A DNA stretch of 64,000 nucleotides from Lentzea sp. NBRC 105346 (GTDB lineage Bacteria > Actinomycetota > Actinomycetes > Mycobacteriales > Pseudonocardiaceae): contig NZ_BSTQ01000003.1 in assembly GCF_030269605.1 (NCBI RefSeq), positions 124,001-188,000 on the forward strand. Direction: 5' to 3'. The notes beneath the pieces are model-generated. The model was given only the letters and a program-made list of their open reading frames with translations. It ran no database searches and was not told the origin of the DNA. This document shows, one piece after another, positions 8,313-16,903 of this stretch. A program made the translations under genes and the position numbers. Every line of letters begins with the position of its first letter. The first letter of the stretch is position 1.

Positions 8313-8833
8313 CGGTACGAGTACTCGTCGACGCGGTGCAACGACGGCGCCCGCCCGGCCAGTGCGCGTTCGACCGCCTCCAGCACGCCCGCCGAGATCC
8401 GGCGGTTCGCGTCGTGCGCGAAGTGGCCGAGCAGCACCTGCTGCGTGGGATGACCGTCGAGCACCGGGTCGGGCACCGGCGCCGCGGCGTGCACCTCGAC
8501 GACCGGGGCGTGCGGCGCGAGCAGCGGTTCGACGGCCCGCAGCACGGTCTGGCGGTAGTCGGCGTCCACCCACGCGACCAGCAGCTCGGCCGGTCGGCCG
8601 AGGGCGAACCCGGCGTCCTCGGCCAGCGTCGCGGGGTTGGCCCACTCGGCTCGCACCCAAGTCGGGCGATGCCCGGTTTGCACCGCGGCACGGGCGGCCC
8701 GGCCTGGCCCGTCGTCGGGCATCAGCGGGGCGCGGCGGGACGGCAGCACCACGTGCCAGCCCCGGTTGGACAGCTCCGCGGCGCAGAACGCCAGCATGCC
8801 CGTTCCACCGAGCACCAGTGCCGCAGGACTCAT
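8309..8833 (-). CDS. small Rossmann-fold protein (NAD(P)-binding-like)
   Basis: A 174-residue protein starting MSPAALVLGGTGMLAF, a dinucleotide-binding glycine motif at the N-terminus (LVLGGTGM, about residues 6-13). It looks like a short-chain dehydrogenase-like fold, but no YxxxK catalytic pair is visible. The substrate is unknown. ATG 8833 overlaps the stop of the upstream P-loop gene by four bases, which decides the start. It is the last gene of the long carbohydrate operon that begins at 15270. Confidence 0.7.
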   Translation of the reverse strand: MSPAALVLGGTGMLAFCAAELSNRGWHVVLPSRRAPLMPDDGPGRAARAAVQTGHRPTWVRAEWANPATLAEDAGFALGRPAELLVAWVDADYRQTVLRAVEPLLAPHAPVVEVHAAAPVPDPVLDGHPTQQVLLGHFAHDANRRISAGVLEAVERALAGRAPSLHRVDEYSYR

Positions 8834-9399
8834 CGCGCACGCTCCTCCCCGGCCACGACGCTCAGCGGGCCGGACAGCCACTTTTCCACCTGCCGCTGGC
8901 CGCGCAACCGGACCACGACGATCCGCTCCTGCACCGCCCGCACCCGGCGGCGGTTGCGGCCGTATCCCTTCCACCCCCACCGGAGCAGGTGTTCGGGGTC
9001 GGTGAACACGGTCCACAGCGGCGGCTCGGAGTTACCGTTCCACAGTTCCGCGCGGGCCGCGCGGCGCCGGACGGTCCGCATCAGCAGGCGGCGCATGACG
9101 GCGAGCAGTGTGTGGTCCAGCCACACCAGTGTGTCCGCTCGTTCGAGCAACAACGGGCGCACCTGCTTGTACTGCCACTCCGTCACCCAGCGGGGACCGC
9201 TGGTGAACGCCAGCACGTCGGCCTCGAACGACGGGCGGGGTGTCCACTGTGGACCGTGGTACAGGGCGTCCAGCTCGACGTAACGCAGGCCGAGCACGTC
9301 GGAGATCCGCCGGGACAGGGTCGACTTCCCGGCACCGGTGTTGCCCGCGACCAGCACGCGCCGCGGCACGTGCGGCAGCGGGTCCGCAGGTCCGAGCAC
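8830..9399 (-). CDS. P-loop NTPase, adenylate-kinase/FlaR-like
   Basis: A 189-residue protein with an intact Walker A motif GNTGAGKS at residues 19-26. It is followed by DVLGLRYVELDALYHGPQW, the layout of topology-modulation (FlaR-like) and shikimate/adenylate-kinase-like small kinases. A basic RRLLMRTVRRRAARAELW stretch near residues 103-120 may form the lid. It could phosphorylate a small molecule related to the upstream sugar pathway, but nothing in the sequence fixes the substrate. It starts nine bases after the Gfo/Idh/MocA gene and overlaps the next gene by four bases. Confidence 0.8.
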   Translation of the reverse strand: MLGPADPLPHVPRRVLVAGNTGAGKSTLSRRISDVLGLRYVELDALYHGPQWTPRPSFEADVLAFTSGPRWVTEWQYKQVRPLLLERADTLVWLDHTLLAVMRRLLMRTVRRRAARAELWNGNSEPPLWTVFTDPEHLLRWGWKGYGRNRRRVRAVQERIVVVRLRGQRQVEKWLSGPLSVVAGEERAR

Positions 9400-9408
9400 C
9401 GGATCAGG

Positions 9409-10455
9409 CTAACGCGTCCAGGGCGCGCCGAGCTCCGCGAACGTCGCCAGCTTCTCGGCCGCCCGGACCACGATGTCGTCGATCCCGTCGAGCACCACGC
9501 GGTCGCCGTCGCGACGCGCCTCGACCAGCGGCACCTTCGCCCGCCCCACGGCCTGCACCACTGCGGTGAACGCGCGCGTCGAGGCCAGCGGCGACAGCAG
9601 CGGCACGCCGCGCTCGCGGTGCTCGATCAGGTTGACCAGCAGATCCACCGGCGGCGGCACGTGCATGACGTGGTCGTTGACCTCGAGCCGGTCCTCGTCG
9701 TACCAGTACACCGCCCGCCCGAGGCTGCCGTGCACGAGCACGTACGGCGGCTGCGACTCCTGTGCGCACACCGTGGTGGCCGCGACGATCTGCGGGGCGC
9801 CGTCGGCGGTGATGCGTACACACGACGTGTCGTCGGCGGTGTTCCAGGCGCGGCAGCGGAACAGTTCGAGCTCGATCCCCAGGTCGTCGCGGTCCTCGAT
9901 GCCCGCGAGCAGCAAAGCGTTCTGCACGCCGTGCGCGAACGGGTTGACCAGCGTGCCGTCCGGTCCCTGCGTGCCGGCCCACTCGGCGCGGTGGTAGTAG
10001 GCGTCGGAGCGCACCCAGCGGCCGACCACGCCGATGCCGTGGATGTCGCCGAGCGCGCCGGACCCGATCAGCTCGCACAGCTTGCGGAACGCGCCCTTGC
10101 CCTGCGACTGGAAGCCGACCTGGCACACCAGGCCCTGCTCCGCCGCGACCGCGCTGACCTCGGCGAAGTCCGCGCGGTTGAGCAGCGCCGGCTTCTCGAC
10201 GAGCACGTCGCAGCCGGCCTCGAACGCGCCGAGCACCAGGTCGCGGTGGGTGTGCGGGGGCGAGGAGACCAGCACGATCTCCGGGTGCTGCTCGGCGAGC
10301 AACGCCTCGAGCGTCGGGTACACCGGCACCGGCACGTCCACCGCGGCCACGTCGCACACGCCGATGAAGGTGACCTGGCCCGTACGGCCGAGCCGCACCA
10401 AGTTCTCCACGTGCCGCGCGCCGTGTCCGCGGGCACCGACCAGCGCGACCCTCAC
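9409..10455 (-). CDS. Gfo/Idh/MocA family oxidoreductase (second copy)
   Basis: A 348-residue NAD(P)-dependent dehydrogenase-like enzyme of the glucose-fructose oxidoreductase family. The N-terminal Rossmann motif reads ALVGARGHGARHVENL. The family signature EKP is in CDVLVEKPALLN, and a C-terminal alpha/beta substrate domain follows. GTG 10455 overlaps the stop of the YesL-like gene by four bases (GTGA). The upstream extension of the frame is therefore not used. It is the second such enzyme in the operon, the first being at 13969-15270. This suggests two oxidation or reduction steps on an imported sugar or cyclitol (inference). Confidence 0.87.
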   Translation of the reverse strand: MRVALVGARGHGARHVENLVRLGRTGQVTFIGVCDVAAVDVPVPVYPTLEALLAEQHPEIVLVSSPPHTHRDLVLGAFEAGCDVLVEKPALLNRADFAEVSAVAAEQGLVCQVGFQSQGKGAFRKLCELIGSGALGDIHGIGVVGRWVRSDAYYHRAEWAGTQGPDGTLVNPFAHGVQNALLLAGIEDRDDLGIELELFRCRAWNTADDTSCVRITADGAPQIVAATTVCAQESQPPYVLVHGSLGRAVYWYDEDRLEVNDHVMHVPPPVDLLVNLIEHRERGVPLLSPLASTRAFTAVVQAVGRAKVPLVEARRDGDRVVLDGIDDIVVRAAEKLATFAELGAPWTR

Positions 10456-10967
10456 TTGTCGACCACCGCCGCCGCGAACGCGACCGGTCCGCCGATCACC
10501 AAAGCGATCGGCGGCAACGTCCAGACCAGTACTCCTGCCACGACCAGCACGGCCATCAGCATCGGCTTGGGGGTCTTCCATTGCAATGCCGCTCGCCAAG
10601 AGATACGGGAAACACCCGCTCGCGCCGCGACCGCGAGCAGCAGGGCCCCGGCCGCCACACAGACGATCACCACGGCCAGCCGGAGCAACCACGAGCCCGG
10701 CAGCACGGTCAGCGCGAGCCCGACGTCCAGTGCGAGGAACAGCGTCAGTCCACCGAAGACGAAGCCCGCCAGCAGCTCGTCGGCCGGGGAACGCCAGCGG
10801 TCGCGCAGCTCCCGGAAGAACAGTCGCGGTGGGACGCCGGACGCCAGCACCCGGCACGCGGCGGCGAACCCGGAGGGCGCGGTGACGACCGGCAGAGCCG
10901 TCAGGGTTACGAAAAGCCCGACGAGCAGGCAGTCCGCGAAGTCCTCGAACCGCTCGCGGACCGTCAC
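10452..10967 (-). CDS. YesL/DUF624-like membrane protein
   Basis: A 171-residue membrane protein with four hydrophobic segments and the motif LTALPVVTAPSGFAAACRVL near the N-terminus. This resembles YesL-family proteins, which commonly sit beside carbohydrate ABC transporter genes. Its function is unknown even in the family. GTG 10967 overlaps the stop of the upstream permease gene by four bases, which sets the start. It also overlaps the downstream dehydrogenase gene by four bases. Confidence 0.78.
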   Translation of the reverse strand: MTVRERFEDFADCLLVGLFVTLTALPVVTAPSGFAAACRVLASGVPPRLFFRELRDRWRSPADELLAGFVFGGLTLFLALDVGLALTVLPGSWLLRLAVVIVCVAAGALLLAVAARAGVSRISWRAALQWKTPKPMLMAVLVVAGVLVWTLPPIALVIGGPVAFAAAVVDK

Positions 10968-11791
10968 CCCTTCAGTCCCGTCGTTGCGACGCCCGCGACC
11001 AGGAACCGCTGGAACGCCAGGAAGAACAGCCCGATCGGCACGAGCGACAACACCGACATCGCGAACATCGCGCCGTAGGACGACGAACTGGTCTGGTCGA
11101 TGAACAGCCGCAGCCCCAGCGGGATCGTGTACTTCTCCGTGCTGGACAGGTAGATCAGCTGGGAGAAGAAGTCGTTCCACGTCCAGATGAACGTGAAGAT
11201 CGCGGTCGTCACGAGCGCGGGCTGCGACAGCGGCAGCACCACGTACCGGAAGTTGCGGATCGGGCCGCAGCCGTCGATGCGCGCGGCCTCGTCCAGCTCG
11301 TATGGGATGCCGCGCATGAACTGGACCATGAGGAACACGAAGAACGCGTCCGTCGCCAGCAGCTTCGGCAGGATCAGCGGCACGAACGTGTCCACCAGCC
11401 CGAGCTGCTGGAACACCACGTACTGCGGGATCAGCGTGACGTGCGCGGGCAACATGATCGTCAGCAGCGAGAACGCGAAGAGCGGGCCGGAGAGCCGGAA
11501 CTTCAGGCGCGCGAACGCGTACGCGGCGAGCGAGCACGACACGACGTTGCCGACGACCGCGCCGCCCGAGACGATCAGCGAGTTCGTCAGGAACGTCCAG
11601 AACGACGACCCGCCGACACCATCGAACGCCTGCGAGTACCCATCGCTGGTGATGCCGCCTGGGAACAACTGCCGCATGTGCGCGACCAGGTCCTCGACGG
11701 GCGTGAACGACGCGCTGATCAGCCACACGATCGGATAGAGCACCAGCGCCAGCGACACGACGCTGATGGTGATGACCACGGCGCGCTTCAT
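10964..11791 (-). CDS. carbohydrate ABC transporter permease (MalG-like)
   Basis: A 275-residue inner-membrane permease with six predicted transmembrane segments. The ABC permease EAA loop is visible as LDEAARIDGCGPIRNFRYVVLPLSQPAL. Together with the permease at 11788 it forms the channel for the substrate delivered by the lipoprotein at 12690. Its ATG at 11791 overlaps the stop of the first permease gene by four bases. No ATPase gene is present in the operon. In actinobacteria a shared ATPase of the MsiK type often serves such systems, which is probable here. Confidence 0.93.
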   Translation of the reverse strand: MKRAVVITISVVSLALVLYPIVWLISASFTPVEDLVAHMRQLFPGGITSDGYSQAFDGVGGSSFWTFLTNSLIVSGGAVVGNVVSCSLAAYAFARLKFRLSGPLFAFSLLTIMLPAHVTLIPQYVVFQQLGLVDTFVPLILPKLLATDAFFVFLMVQFMRGIPYELDEAARIDGCGPIRNFRYVVLPLSQPALVTTAIFTFIWTWNDFFSQLIYLSSTEKYTIPLGLRLFIDQTSSSSYGAMFAMSVLSLVPIGLFFLAFQRFLVAGVATTGLKG

Positions 11792-12690
11792 CGTTCGTCC
11801 CCGTAGAAGACCCAGTACCGCGAAGTCCGGAACAGCACCGCGGTGACCACCGCGATCACCACCAGCAGCACCCACGCCATCGCCGACGCCGACCCCATCC
11901 GGAACTCGGTGAAGCCGCGCTCGTACAGGTACAGCGTGTAGAACAACGTGGAGTCCGCCGGTCCACCACGTCCGCCGCTGACGATGAACGCCTGCGTGAA
12001 CGCCTGGAACGCGTGGATCGTCTCCAGCACCAGGTTGAAGAACAGCACCGGCGACAGCATCGGCAGGATGATGCTGAACAGCCGCCGCCACCAGCCCGCG
12101 CCGTCGACCGCGGCGGCGTCGAGCATGTCGCGCGGGATCTGCTGCAGCCCGGCCAGGAAGATCACCATCGGCGCACCGAACTGCCACGCCGACAGCAGCA
12201 CGATCGTCGTCAGCGCCGTGTCCGGCGTGTCGATCCAGGTGTCGAAGATCGCGCGCCACGCCAGGGCCAGGCCGACGCTGGCACCCAGCAGCGACGGGGC
12301 GTAGAACGCCGATCGGAAGAACGCCTGTCCCTTGCCGCGCAACGAGTTCAGCAGCAACGCCACGGCCAGTGCCAGCACCAGCTTCAACGGCACGGACACC
12401 ACGACGTACCGCAGCGTCACGCCGACCGACTTCAGATAGCGGGGGTCGTCGCCGAAGAGCTTCGCGTAGTTGTCGAACCCGACCCAGTTCGGCGTGTTGA
12501 ACAGGTCGTAGTCGGTGAACGACAGGTACAGCGACACGACCATCGGCGCGACGGTCAGCCCGATCGCGCCGAGCAGCCACGGCCCGAGGAACAGGTAGGC
12601 CACACCCTGCGATCGGGTTGGCCGCCGAGGGGGCGCGCCCTCGGCGGCCGACCTCACCGGCGCGGGGGTGACCCGCTCGGCGAGCACCAC
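11788..12690 (-). CDS. carbohydrate ABC transporter permease (MalF-like)
   Basis: A 300-residue inner-membrane permease with six transmembrane segments. A cytoplasmic N-terminus rich in Pro and Arg leads into YLFLGPWLLGAIGLTVAPMVVSLYLSF. The EAA-type loop appears as LDAAAVDGAGWWRRLFSIILPML. GTG 12690 shares one base with the TAG stop of the lipoprotein gene, so the two are coupled. It is the partner of the permease encoded immediately downstream. Confidence 0.93.
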   Translation of the reverse strand: MVLAERVTPAPVRSAAEGAPPRRPTRSQGVAYLFLGPWLLGAIGLTVAPMVVSLYLSFTDYDLFNTPNWVGFDNYAKLFGDDPRYLKSVGVTLRYVVVSVPLKLVLALAVALLLNSLRGKGQAFFRSAFYAPSLLGASVGLALAWRAIFDTWIDTPDTALTTIVLLSAWQFGAPMVIFLAGLQQIPRDMLDAAAVDGAGWWRRLFSIILPMLSPVLFFNLVLETIHAFQAFTQAFIVSGGRGGPADSTLFYTLYLYERGFTEFRMGSASAMAWVLLVVIAVVTAVLFRTSRYWVFYGDER

Positions 12691-13958
12691 TACGACAGGA
12701 CCCGTTCGGCTTCGGAGAAGAAGTCCTCGACGGCCTGGTCGAGCGACGTCTTGCCGAACACGACCTCCTCGTGCTTGCGCTGCATCAGCTTGTAGATCGC
12801 GCCGTCGCCCTTCGGCGGCGCGGGCGGCGCGTCGCCGAGGCTCGCGTCGACCGACTTCTCGTACTCGAAGATCGCCTTGTTGACGCCGGTGAGGTTCTGC
12901 GCCACCTGGTCACGGATCTTCAGGTTGGCCGGCAGGCCGCGGTTGGCGCCGAGGATCTTCCCCGCGTCCGGGTCGTTGAGCAGGAAGTCGACGAGCTTGA
13001 CCGCCGCGTCCTTGTTCTTGGTCCGCGACGAGACACTGATCAGCTGCGACGGCTTGCGGTACGAACCGAGCTTGTCCTTGCTGTCACTGGGATACGGCCC
13101 GAGCTTCAGCTCACCCGGCCGCACCTTGTCGTACCCGCCGAACAGACTGTCGTAACTGTGCTCGGACGCCGACAACTTCTTACCCAACGGAGTCTGCTCG
13201 GCACCCGCGTTCAACGTCGTCACCAGCTCCGCCGACGTAGTCGCCTTCGCGTCACGGAAGTCCTTGGAAAGCTGCCAGAACGCCTTCAGGTCGGCCTTGG
13301 TGTAGCCGAGCTTCCCGTTGTCCTCGTACAGCTTCTTGCCGTGCTGGCGCAGCCACGTCTCGAAGACGTCCTCGGTGCCGCCGAAGTCCGTCGAACCCGC
13401 GATCTTGTTGTCGCTCTTGGCCTGGATCTTGCCCGCGGCGTCCTTGTAGTCGGCCCACGACCAGCCGATCTTCGGCTCCGCCACACCCGCGTCCGCGAAA
13501 AGCTTGGGGTCGTAGACGATCGTCGTGGCGTTCTGCGCCAACGGAAGCGCGACCTGCTTGTCGTTCAGCTTGCCGCTGCCGACGAAGCCCTGGTTCCAGT
13601 CCGCGGTGCGCAGCTGCTTGCCCACGTACGGCGTCAGGTCCAGCAGCACGTTGCGGCCCGCGTACTCGTTGAGGTAGCGGTAGTCCATCTGGATCACGTC
13701 CGGCGCGTTACCGCCGGCGATCTCGGTGGAGAGCTTCTCGAAGTACGTCTGGAAGTTCTGGAACGACGTGGTGACCTTGATGTCCTTGTTGCGCTCCTGG
13801 AAGAGCTGCACCGCCTCGTTGGTGAGCTTCGCGCGGTCGTCGTTGCCCCACCAGACGAACTTGATCTCCGCGGGGCCAGACGCCGAATCACCACCTCCGC
13901 ACCCGGCCGCCACGAGCGTCGTGCCCAGCACCAAGCTCACAACTTTGTAGAGCTTCAA
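12690..13958 (-). CDS. sugar ABC transporter substrate-binding lipoprotein
   Basis: A 422-residue extracellular solute-binding protein of family 1. A TTG start at 13958 is preceded by GGAG with a five-base spacer. The nearby ATG at 13963 is out of frame, so TTG is the credible start. The N-terminus is a lipoprotein signal (KLYKVVSLVLGTTLVAAGC) with a lipobox ending at Cys, so it should be anchored outside the membrane. The body shows FVWWGNDDRAKLTNEAVQLFQERN and APDVIQMDYRYLNEY, typical of sugar binders. It lies 10 bases downstream of the first dehydrogenase gene. The ligand cannot be named from sequence. Confidence 0.92.
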   Translation of the reverse strand: MKLYKVVSLVLGTTLVAAGCGGGDSASGPAEIKFVWWGNDDRAKLTNEAVQLFQERNKDIKVTTSFQNFQTYFEKLSTEIAGGNAPDVIQMDYRYLNEYAGRNVLLDLTPYVGKQLRTADWNQGFVGSGKLNDKQVALPLAQNATTIVYDPKLFADAGVAEPKIGWSWADYKDAAGKIQAKSDNKIAGSTDFGGTEDVFETWLRQHGKKLYEDNGKLGYTKADLKAFWQLSKDFRDAKATTSAELVTTLNAGAEQTPLGKKLSASEHSYDSLFGGYDKVRPGELKLGPYPSDSKDKLGSYRKPSQLISVSSRTKNKDAAVKLVDFLLNDPDAGKILGANRGLPANLKIRDQVAQNLTGVNKAIFEYEKSVDASLGDAPPAPPKGDGAIYKLMQRKHEEVVFGKTSLDQAVEDFFSEAERVLS

Positions 13959-13968
13959 GGCATCTCCT

Positions 13969-15270
13969 CTATCGAAGGTCGAGGACGTCGACCACGCGGA
14001 CAGGCTCTCCCGTCTCGAAGCTCCGGTTGGCGGCGAAACCCGTGAGCAGGGAGAGCGCCCCGTCGTGGTGCGTTGCGCGTCGTCCGAGTGGATCTTCCTG
14101 GTCGGTTCCGTACAGCGCGTCGACCATCCGCTTGTCCGCGCCACCGTGCCCGTCGCGGTCGTACTCCAGCGGGATGTACTCGCGCTGGTGGAACAGGCGC
14201 TGCACGCTGAGCGTCGCCCAGCCCTCCTCGGGGTTGGCGTTGACGCCGTGCACGGTCGGGTTCTGGCTGGACACCCAGCTGTTCTCGACGACCTCCAGCT
14301 CCAGCCTTCCCTTGCTGCCGTTGACCATCAGCCGGTAGCCCTCCCACGGCGAGTACGCCGTGAGGTGGTAGGTCAGGTTGGCGCCGCTGGCATACCGCAC
14401 GATCACGGACATGTCGTCCTCAATGGACACACCGGGCGCGAACGGGTTCTGGTCGCGGTGGTAGCCGTCCTCGTGCTCGGCGTCGAGGTACAGCTTGCGC
14501 AGCCACTCGTTCTCTTCGAGCTTCATCGCGAACGGGTCGTCGGCGGCTGCTTCGTTGCCGTGGACCCGGTCGTAATCACGCCAGTTCCCGTGGCGCTTGC
14601 CGTTCTCCTCGCCGTAGAAGAAAAGGCGGCCGTGCGCGTACACGGTCTCCGGGATGGAGTCGACCCACCAGTTCAGCAGGTCGAAGTGGTGCGTCGCCTT
14701 GTGCACCATGAGTCCACCGGAGTTGGCCTTGTCGCGGTGCCAGCGGCGGAAGTAGTCCGCACCGTGCCGCGTGTCGAGCAGCCACTCGAAGTGCACGGAC
14801 CCGATCTCGCCGACCGCTCCGTCTTTCAGGAGCTGCTTTACCTGTTCGTGGATCGGGTTGTAGCGGTAGTTGAACGTGACCGTGACGTTGCCGTCGTTGC
14901 GGTGCACGGCGTCCATGATCTTTCCCGCGCTGGGGACGTCCGTCGTCATCGGCTTCTCGGTCACCACGTCGCGACCGGCGTCGAGTGCCTCGACGATGTA
15001 GGTCATGTGGTGCCGGTCCACCGTGGTCACCACGACAACGTCGACCCGCTGGTCCTCGAGCATCTTCAGGAAGTCGTCCGCGTCGTAGGTCGGGACCGGC
15101 TCGACCCCGAGTTCGGCGAGCCGCGCGTTGTGGACGGCCATCCGGGTGTGGTTGACGTCCGCGAAGGCGACGAGCTCGCATGTGTCCGCGTGCTCGACGG
15201 CGATGGCGTGGATGTGCCGCTCCGCCCGTGAGCCCGTCCCCACGACCGCGTAGCGCTTGCGAGCCGCCAT
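13969..15270 (-). CDS. Gfo/Idh/MocA family oxidoreductase (first copy)
   Basis: A 433-residue NAD(P)-dependent dehydrogenase. The Rossmann motif is AVVGTGSRAERH and the catalytic-family signature is VVTEKPMTTD. The C-terminal domain includes HKATHHFDLLNWW, with likely active-site histidines. I take ATG 15270 (MAARKRY), which follows GGGAGG, rather than the longer frame to 15330. It is the first gene of the eight-gene carbohydrate operon and sits directly behind a LacI-type palindrome. It probably oxidises the transported sugar, sugar acid or inositol-like compound; the substrate is not determined. Confidence 0.9.
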   Translation of the reverse strand: MAARKRYAVVGTGSRAERHIHAIAVEHADTCELVAFADVNHTRMAVHNARLAELGVEPVPTYDADDFLKMLEDQRVDVVVVTTVDRHHMTYIVEALDAGRDVVTEKPMTTDVPSAGKIMDAVHRNDGNVTVTFNYRYNPIHEQVKQLLKDGAVGEIGSVHFEWLLDTRHGADYFRRWHRDKANSGGLMVHKATHHFDLLNWWVDSIPETVYAHGRLFFYGEENGKRHGNWRDYDRVHGNEAAADDPFAMKLEENEWLRKLYLDAEHEDGYHRDQNPFAPGVSIEDDMSVIVRYASGANLTYHLTAYSPWEGYRLMVNGSKGRLELEVVENSWVSSQNPTVHGVNANPEEGWATLSVQRLFHQREYIPLEYDRDGHGGADKRMVDALYGTDQEDPLGRRATHHDGALSLLTGFAANRSFETGEPVRVVDVLDLR

Positions 15271-15338
15271 CACTTTCCTCCCCGGTAAGCGGTTTCCACA
15301 CGCTAGTCGGAGGTGCCCTGACCACGTCAAGAGCTTCT

Positions 15339-15352
15339 CGAAAACGTTTTCG
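15339..15352. promoter_or_regulatory. LacI-family operator-like palindrome
   Basis: A perfect 14-base palindrome, CGAAAACGTTTTCG, has the CG centre typical of LacI/GalR-family operators. It lies 69 bases upstream of the first gene of the sugar operon on the minus strand and 38 bases upstream of the nucleoside hydrolase on the plus strand, so it could control both. No LacI regulator is encoded in this window. Confidence 0.7.
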
Positions 15353-15389
15353 GCTGTTTCACGGACATGAACGCCACCAGACTGATCGC

Positions 15390-16313
15390 ATGCCGACTCC
15401 TGTGGTGCTCGACTGCGATCCGGGGCACGACGACGCGATCGCGATCATGCTCGCGGCCGGCGATCCGGCGATCGACCTGCGCGCGATCACGACCGTCGCG
15501 GGCAACCAGACGCTCGACAAGGTCACGCTCAACGCGCGCCGCGTCTGCACGATCGCCGGCATCACGGACGTCCCGATCGCCGCGGGCTGCGCGCGGCCGC
15601 TCGTCCGGCCGTTGCGGATCGCCGACGACGTGCACGGCTCCACCGGTTTGGACGGACCATCGTTCTCGGATCCGACCGTTGGTCTCAGCGACCTGCACGC
15701 CGTGGAGCTGATGCGCTCCGTTATGCCCGCGACGATTGTGGCCACTGGCGCGTTGACGAACGTGGCGCTGTTCCTCAGCCGGTACGGCGCTGACGGTATT
15801 GGCGAGATCGTGCTGATGGGCGGGTCCACCGAACGCGGCAACATCACGCCGGCCGCGGAGGCCAACATCTACGTCGACCCGGAGGCGGCGGAGATCGTGT
15901 TCTCCTCCGGTGTGCCGGTGACCATGTGCGGGTTGAACGTCACGCACCAGGCGCTCGTGACGCCGGATGTGCTGGGCCGGTTGGAGGTGCTGGGTGAGTT
16001 GGGCCGGACGTGCGCGGAGCTGATGACGTTCTTCGCGAAGACCTACCGCGAGCTGTTCGGGTTCGACGCTCCCCCGCTGCACGACCCGGTCGCGGTCGCG
16101 CGGGTGATCGACCCGTCGCTGGTGCGGTGCGTGGACGCGCATGTCGCGATCGAGACCGCGGGCACGCACACGCGTGGCGCGACCGTGGTCGATCTCGACG
16201 GGTACCTCGGGCTGGAGCCGAACGCGCAGGTCGCGGTGGAGCTGGATGTGCCGCGATTCTGGGATCGGGTGATCGCCGCCATCGGTAACGTTTCGGGCAT
16301 TCGTGCGGATTAA
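15390..16313 (+). CDS. inosine/uridine-preferring nucleoside hydrolase
   Basis: A 307-residue enzyme predicted to cleave the N-glycosidic bond of ribonucleosides, releasing base and ribose. The calcium-binding N-terminal signature DCDPGHDDA is at about residues 8-16. MGGSTERGNITPAAEANIYVDPEAAEIV and a C-terminal LHDPVAVA complete the family pattern. ATG 15390 is chosen because it begins MPTPVVLDCDPG; no strong ribosome-binding site precedes it. The longer frame to 15180 runs antisense through the dehydrogenase gene. It is divergent from the sugar operon across the LacI-type palindrome and may share its regulation. Confidence 0.92.
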   Translation: MPTPVVLDCDPGHDDAIAIMLAAGDPAIDLRAITTVAGNQTLDKVTLNARRVCTIAGITDVPIAAGCARPLVRPLRIADDVHGSTGLDGPSFSDPTVGLSDLHAVELMRSVMPATIVATGALTNVALFLSRYGADGIGEIVLMGGSTERGNITPAAEANIYVDPEAAEIVFSSGVPVTMCGLNVTHQALVTPDVLGRLEVLGELGRTCAELMTFFAKTYRELFGFDAPPLHDPVAVARVIDPSLVRCVDAHVAIETAGTHTRGATVVDLDGYLGLEPNAQVAVELDVPRFWDRVIAAIGNVSGIRAD

Positions 16314-16345
16314 CCCGTCGAACTGCGTCAACTGGGGGGATTTCA

Positions 16346-16834
16346 ATGACTGACCCGACTTCTGCGTACCCGGAATACGAGCCGTACCCGCCGCAGCCCG
16401 CGGTGGCCCAGCTGCCGGGCCTGCCGCCGCAGGTCGTGGAGCAGCCGCCGGTCCAGCCGGCTCCCGCGCCGAAGCCGAAGAAGACCGGTCTGGTGATCGT
16501 CTCGATCGTCGCGGTCCTGTTCCTCGCCGCGGCCGCGACGTTCGGCGGCCTCTACTTCAACGAGAAGAGCCACTCCCGGGAGCTGGCCGACACGTCGTCG
16601 GCGCAGGCACGGGAGCTCACCAAGGCGGGCGACGACGCCAAGAAGCTCAAGGCCGATCTCGCGACGGCCGAGGACGCTCGCAGAAAGGCCGAAGAGGCGC
16701 AGAAGAAGGCCGAGGGCGCCGTCGGCAACGCCACCAAGTGCCAGGAGGCCGCCCGCACGCTCCGCGAAACCGCGATCGCAGGCGACTTCGACAAGCTCAA
16801 CCGGGCTGTCGCCGAGGTGCTCGCGACCTGCTGA
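16346..16834 (+). CDS. proline-rich single-pass membrane protein with coiled coil
   Basis: A 162-residue protein I cannot assign to a family. It has a Pro/Tyr-rich cytoplasmic N-terminus (residues 1-45) and one transmembrane segment (about 47-69, GLVIVSIVAVLFLAAAATFGG). An extracytoplasmic Lys/Glu/Ala heptad region near 75-128 should form a coiled coil. Two cysteines remain near the end. ATG 16346 follows a GGGGGG ribosome-binding site. A strong hairpin follows the stop codon. Confidence 0.72.
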   Translation: MTDPTSAYPEYEPYPPQPAVAQLPGLPPQVVEQPPVQPAPAPKPKKTGLVIVSIVAVLFLAAAATFGGLYFNEKSHSRELADTSSAQARELTKAGDDAKKLKADLATAEDARRKAEEAQKKAEGAVGNATKCQEAARTLRETAIAGDFDKLNRAVAEVLATC

Positions 16835-16844
16835 CAAACGCTAT

Positions 16845-16887
16845 GGGGGGAGCTTTCCCAGCGCTGGGCGCTGGGAAAGCTCCCCCC
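16845..16887. terminator. bidirectional terminator hairpin
   Basis: Two 20-base arms (16845-16864 and 16868-16887) are perfect reverse complements around the loop TGG. The stem starts GGGGGGAGCTTTCCC. It lies between two convergent genes, 11 bases after one stop and 17 bases before the other. No clear T-run follows on either side, so it may act as a strong hairpin terminator without a U-tract, as is common in actinobacteria. Confidence 0.8.
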
Positions 16888-16903
16888 AGAGCAAGTAGCA
16901 CTG

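Noticed and set aside
8362-11103. A 913-codon plus-strand frame
   Set aside because: Antisense to four well-supported operon genes; basic low-complexity composition without domains.
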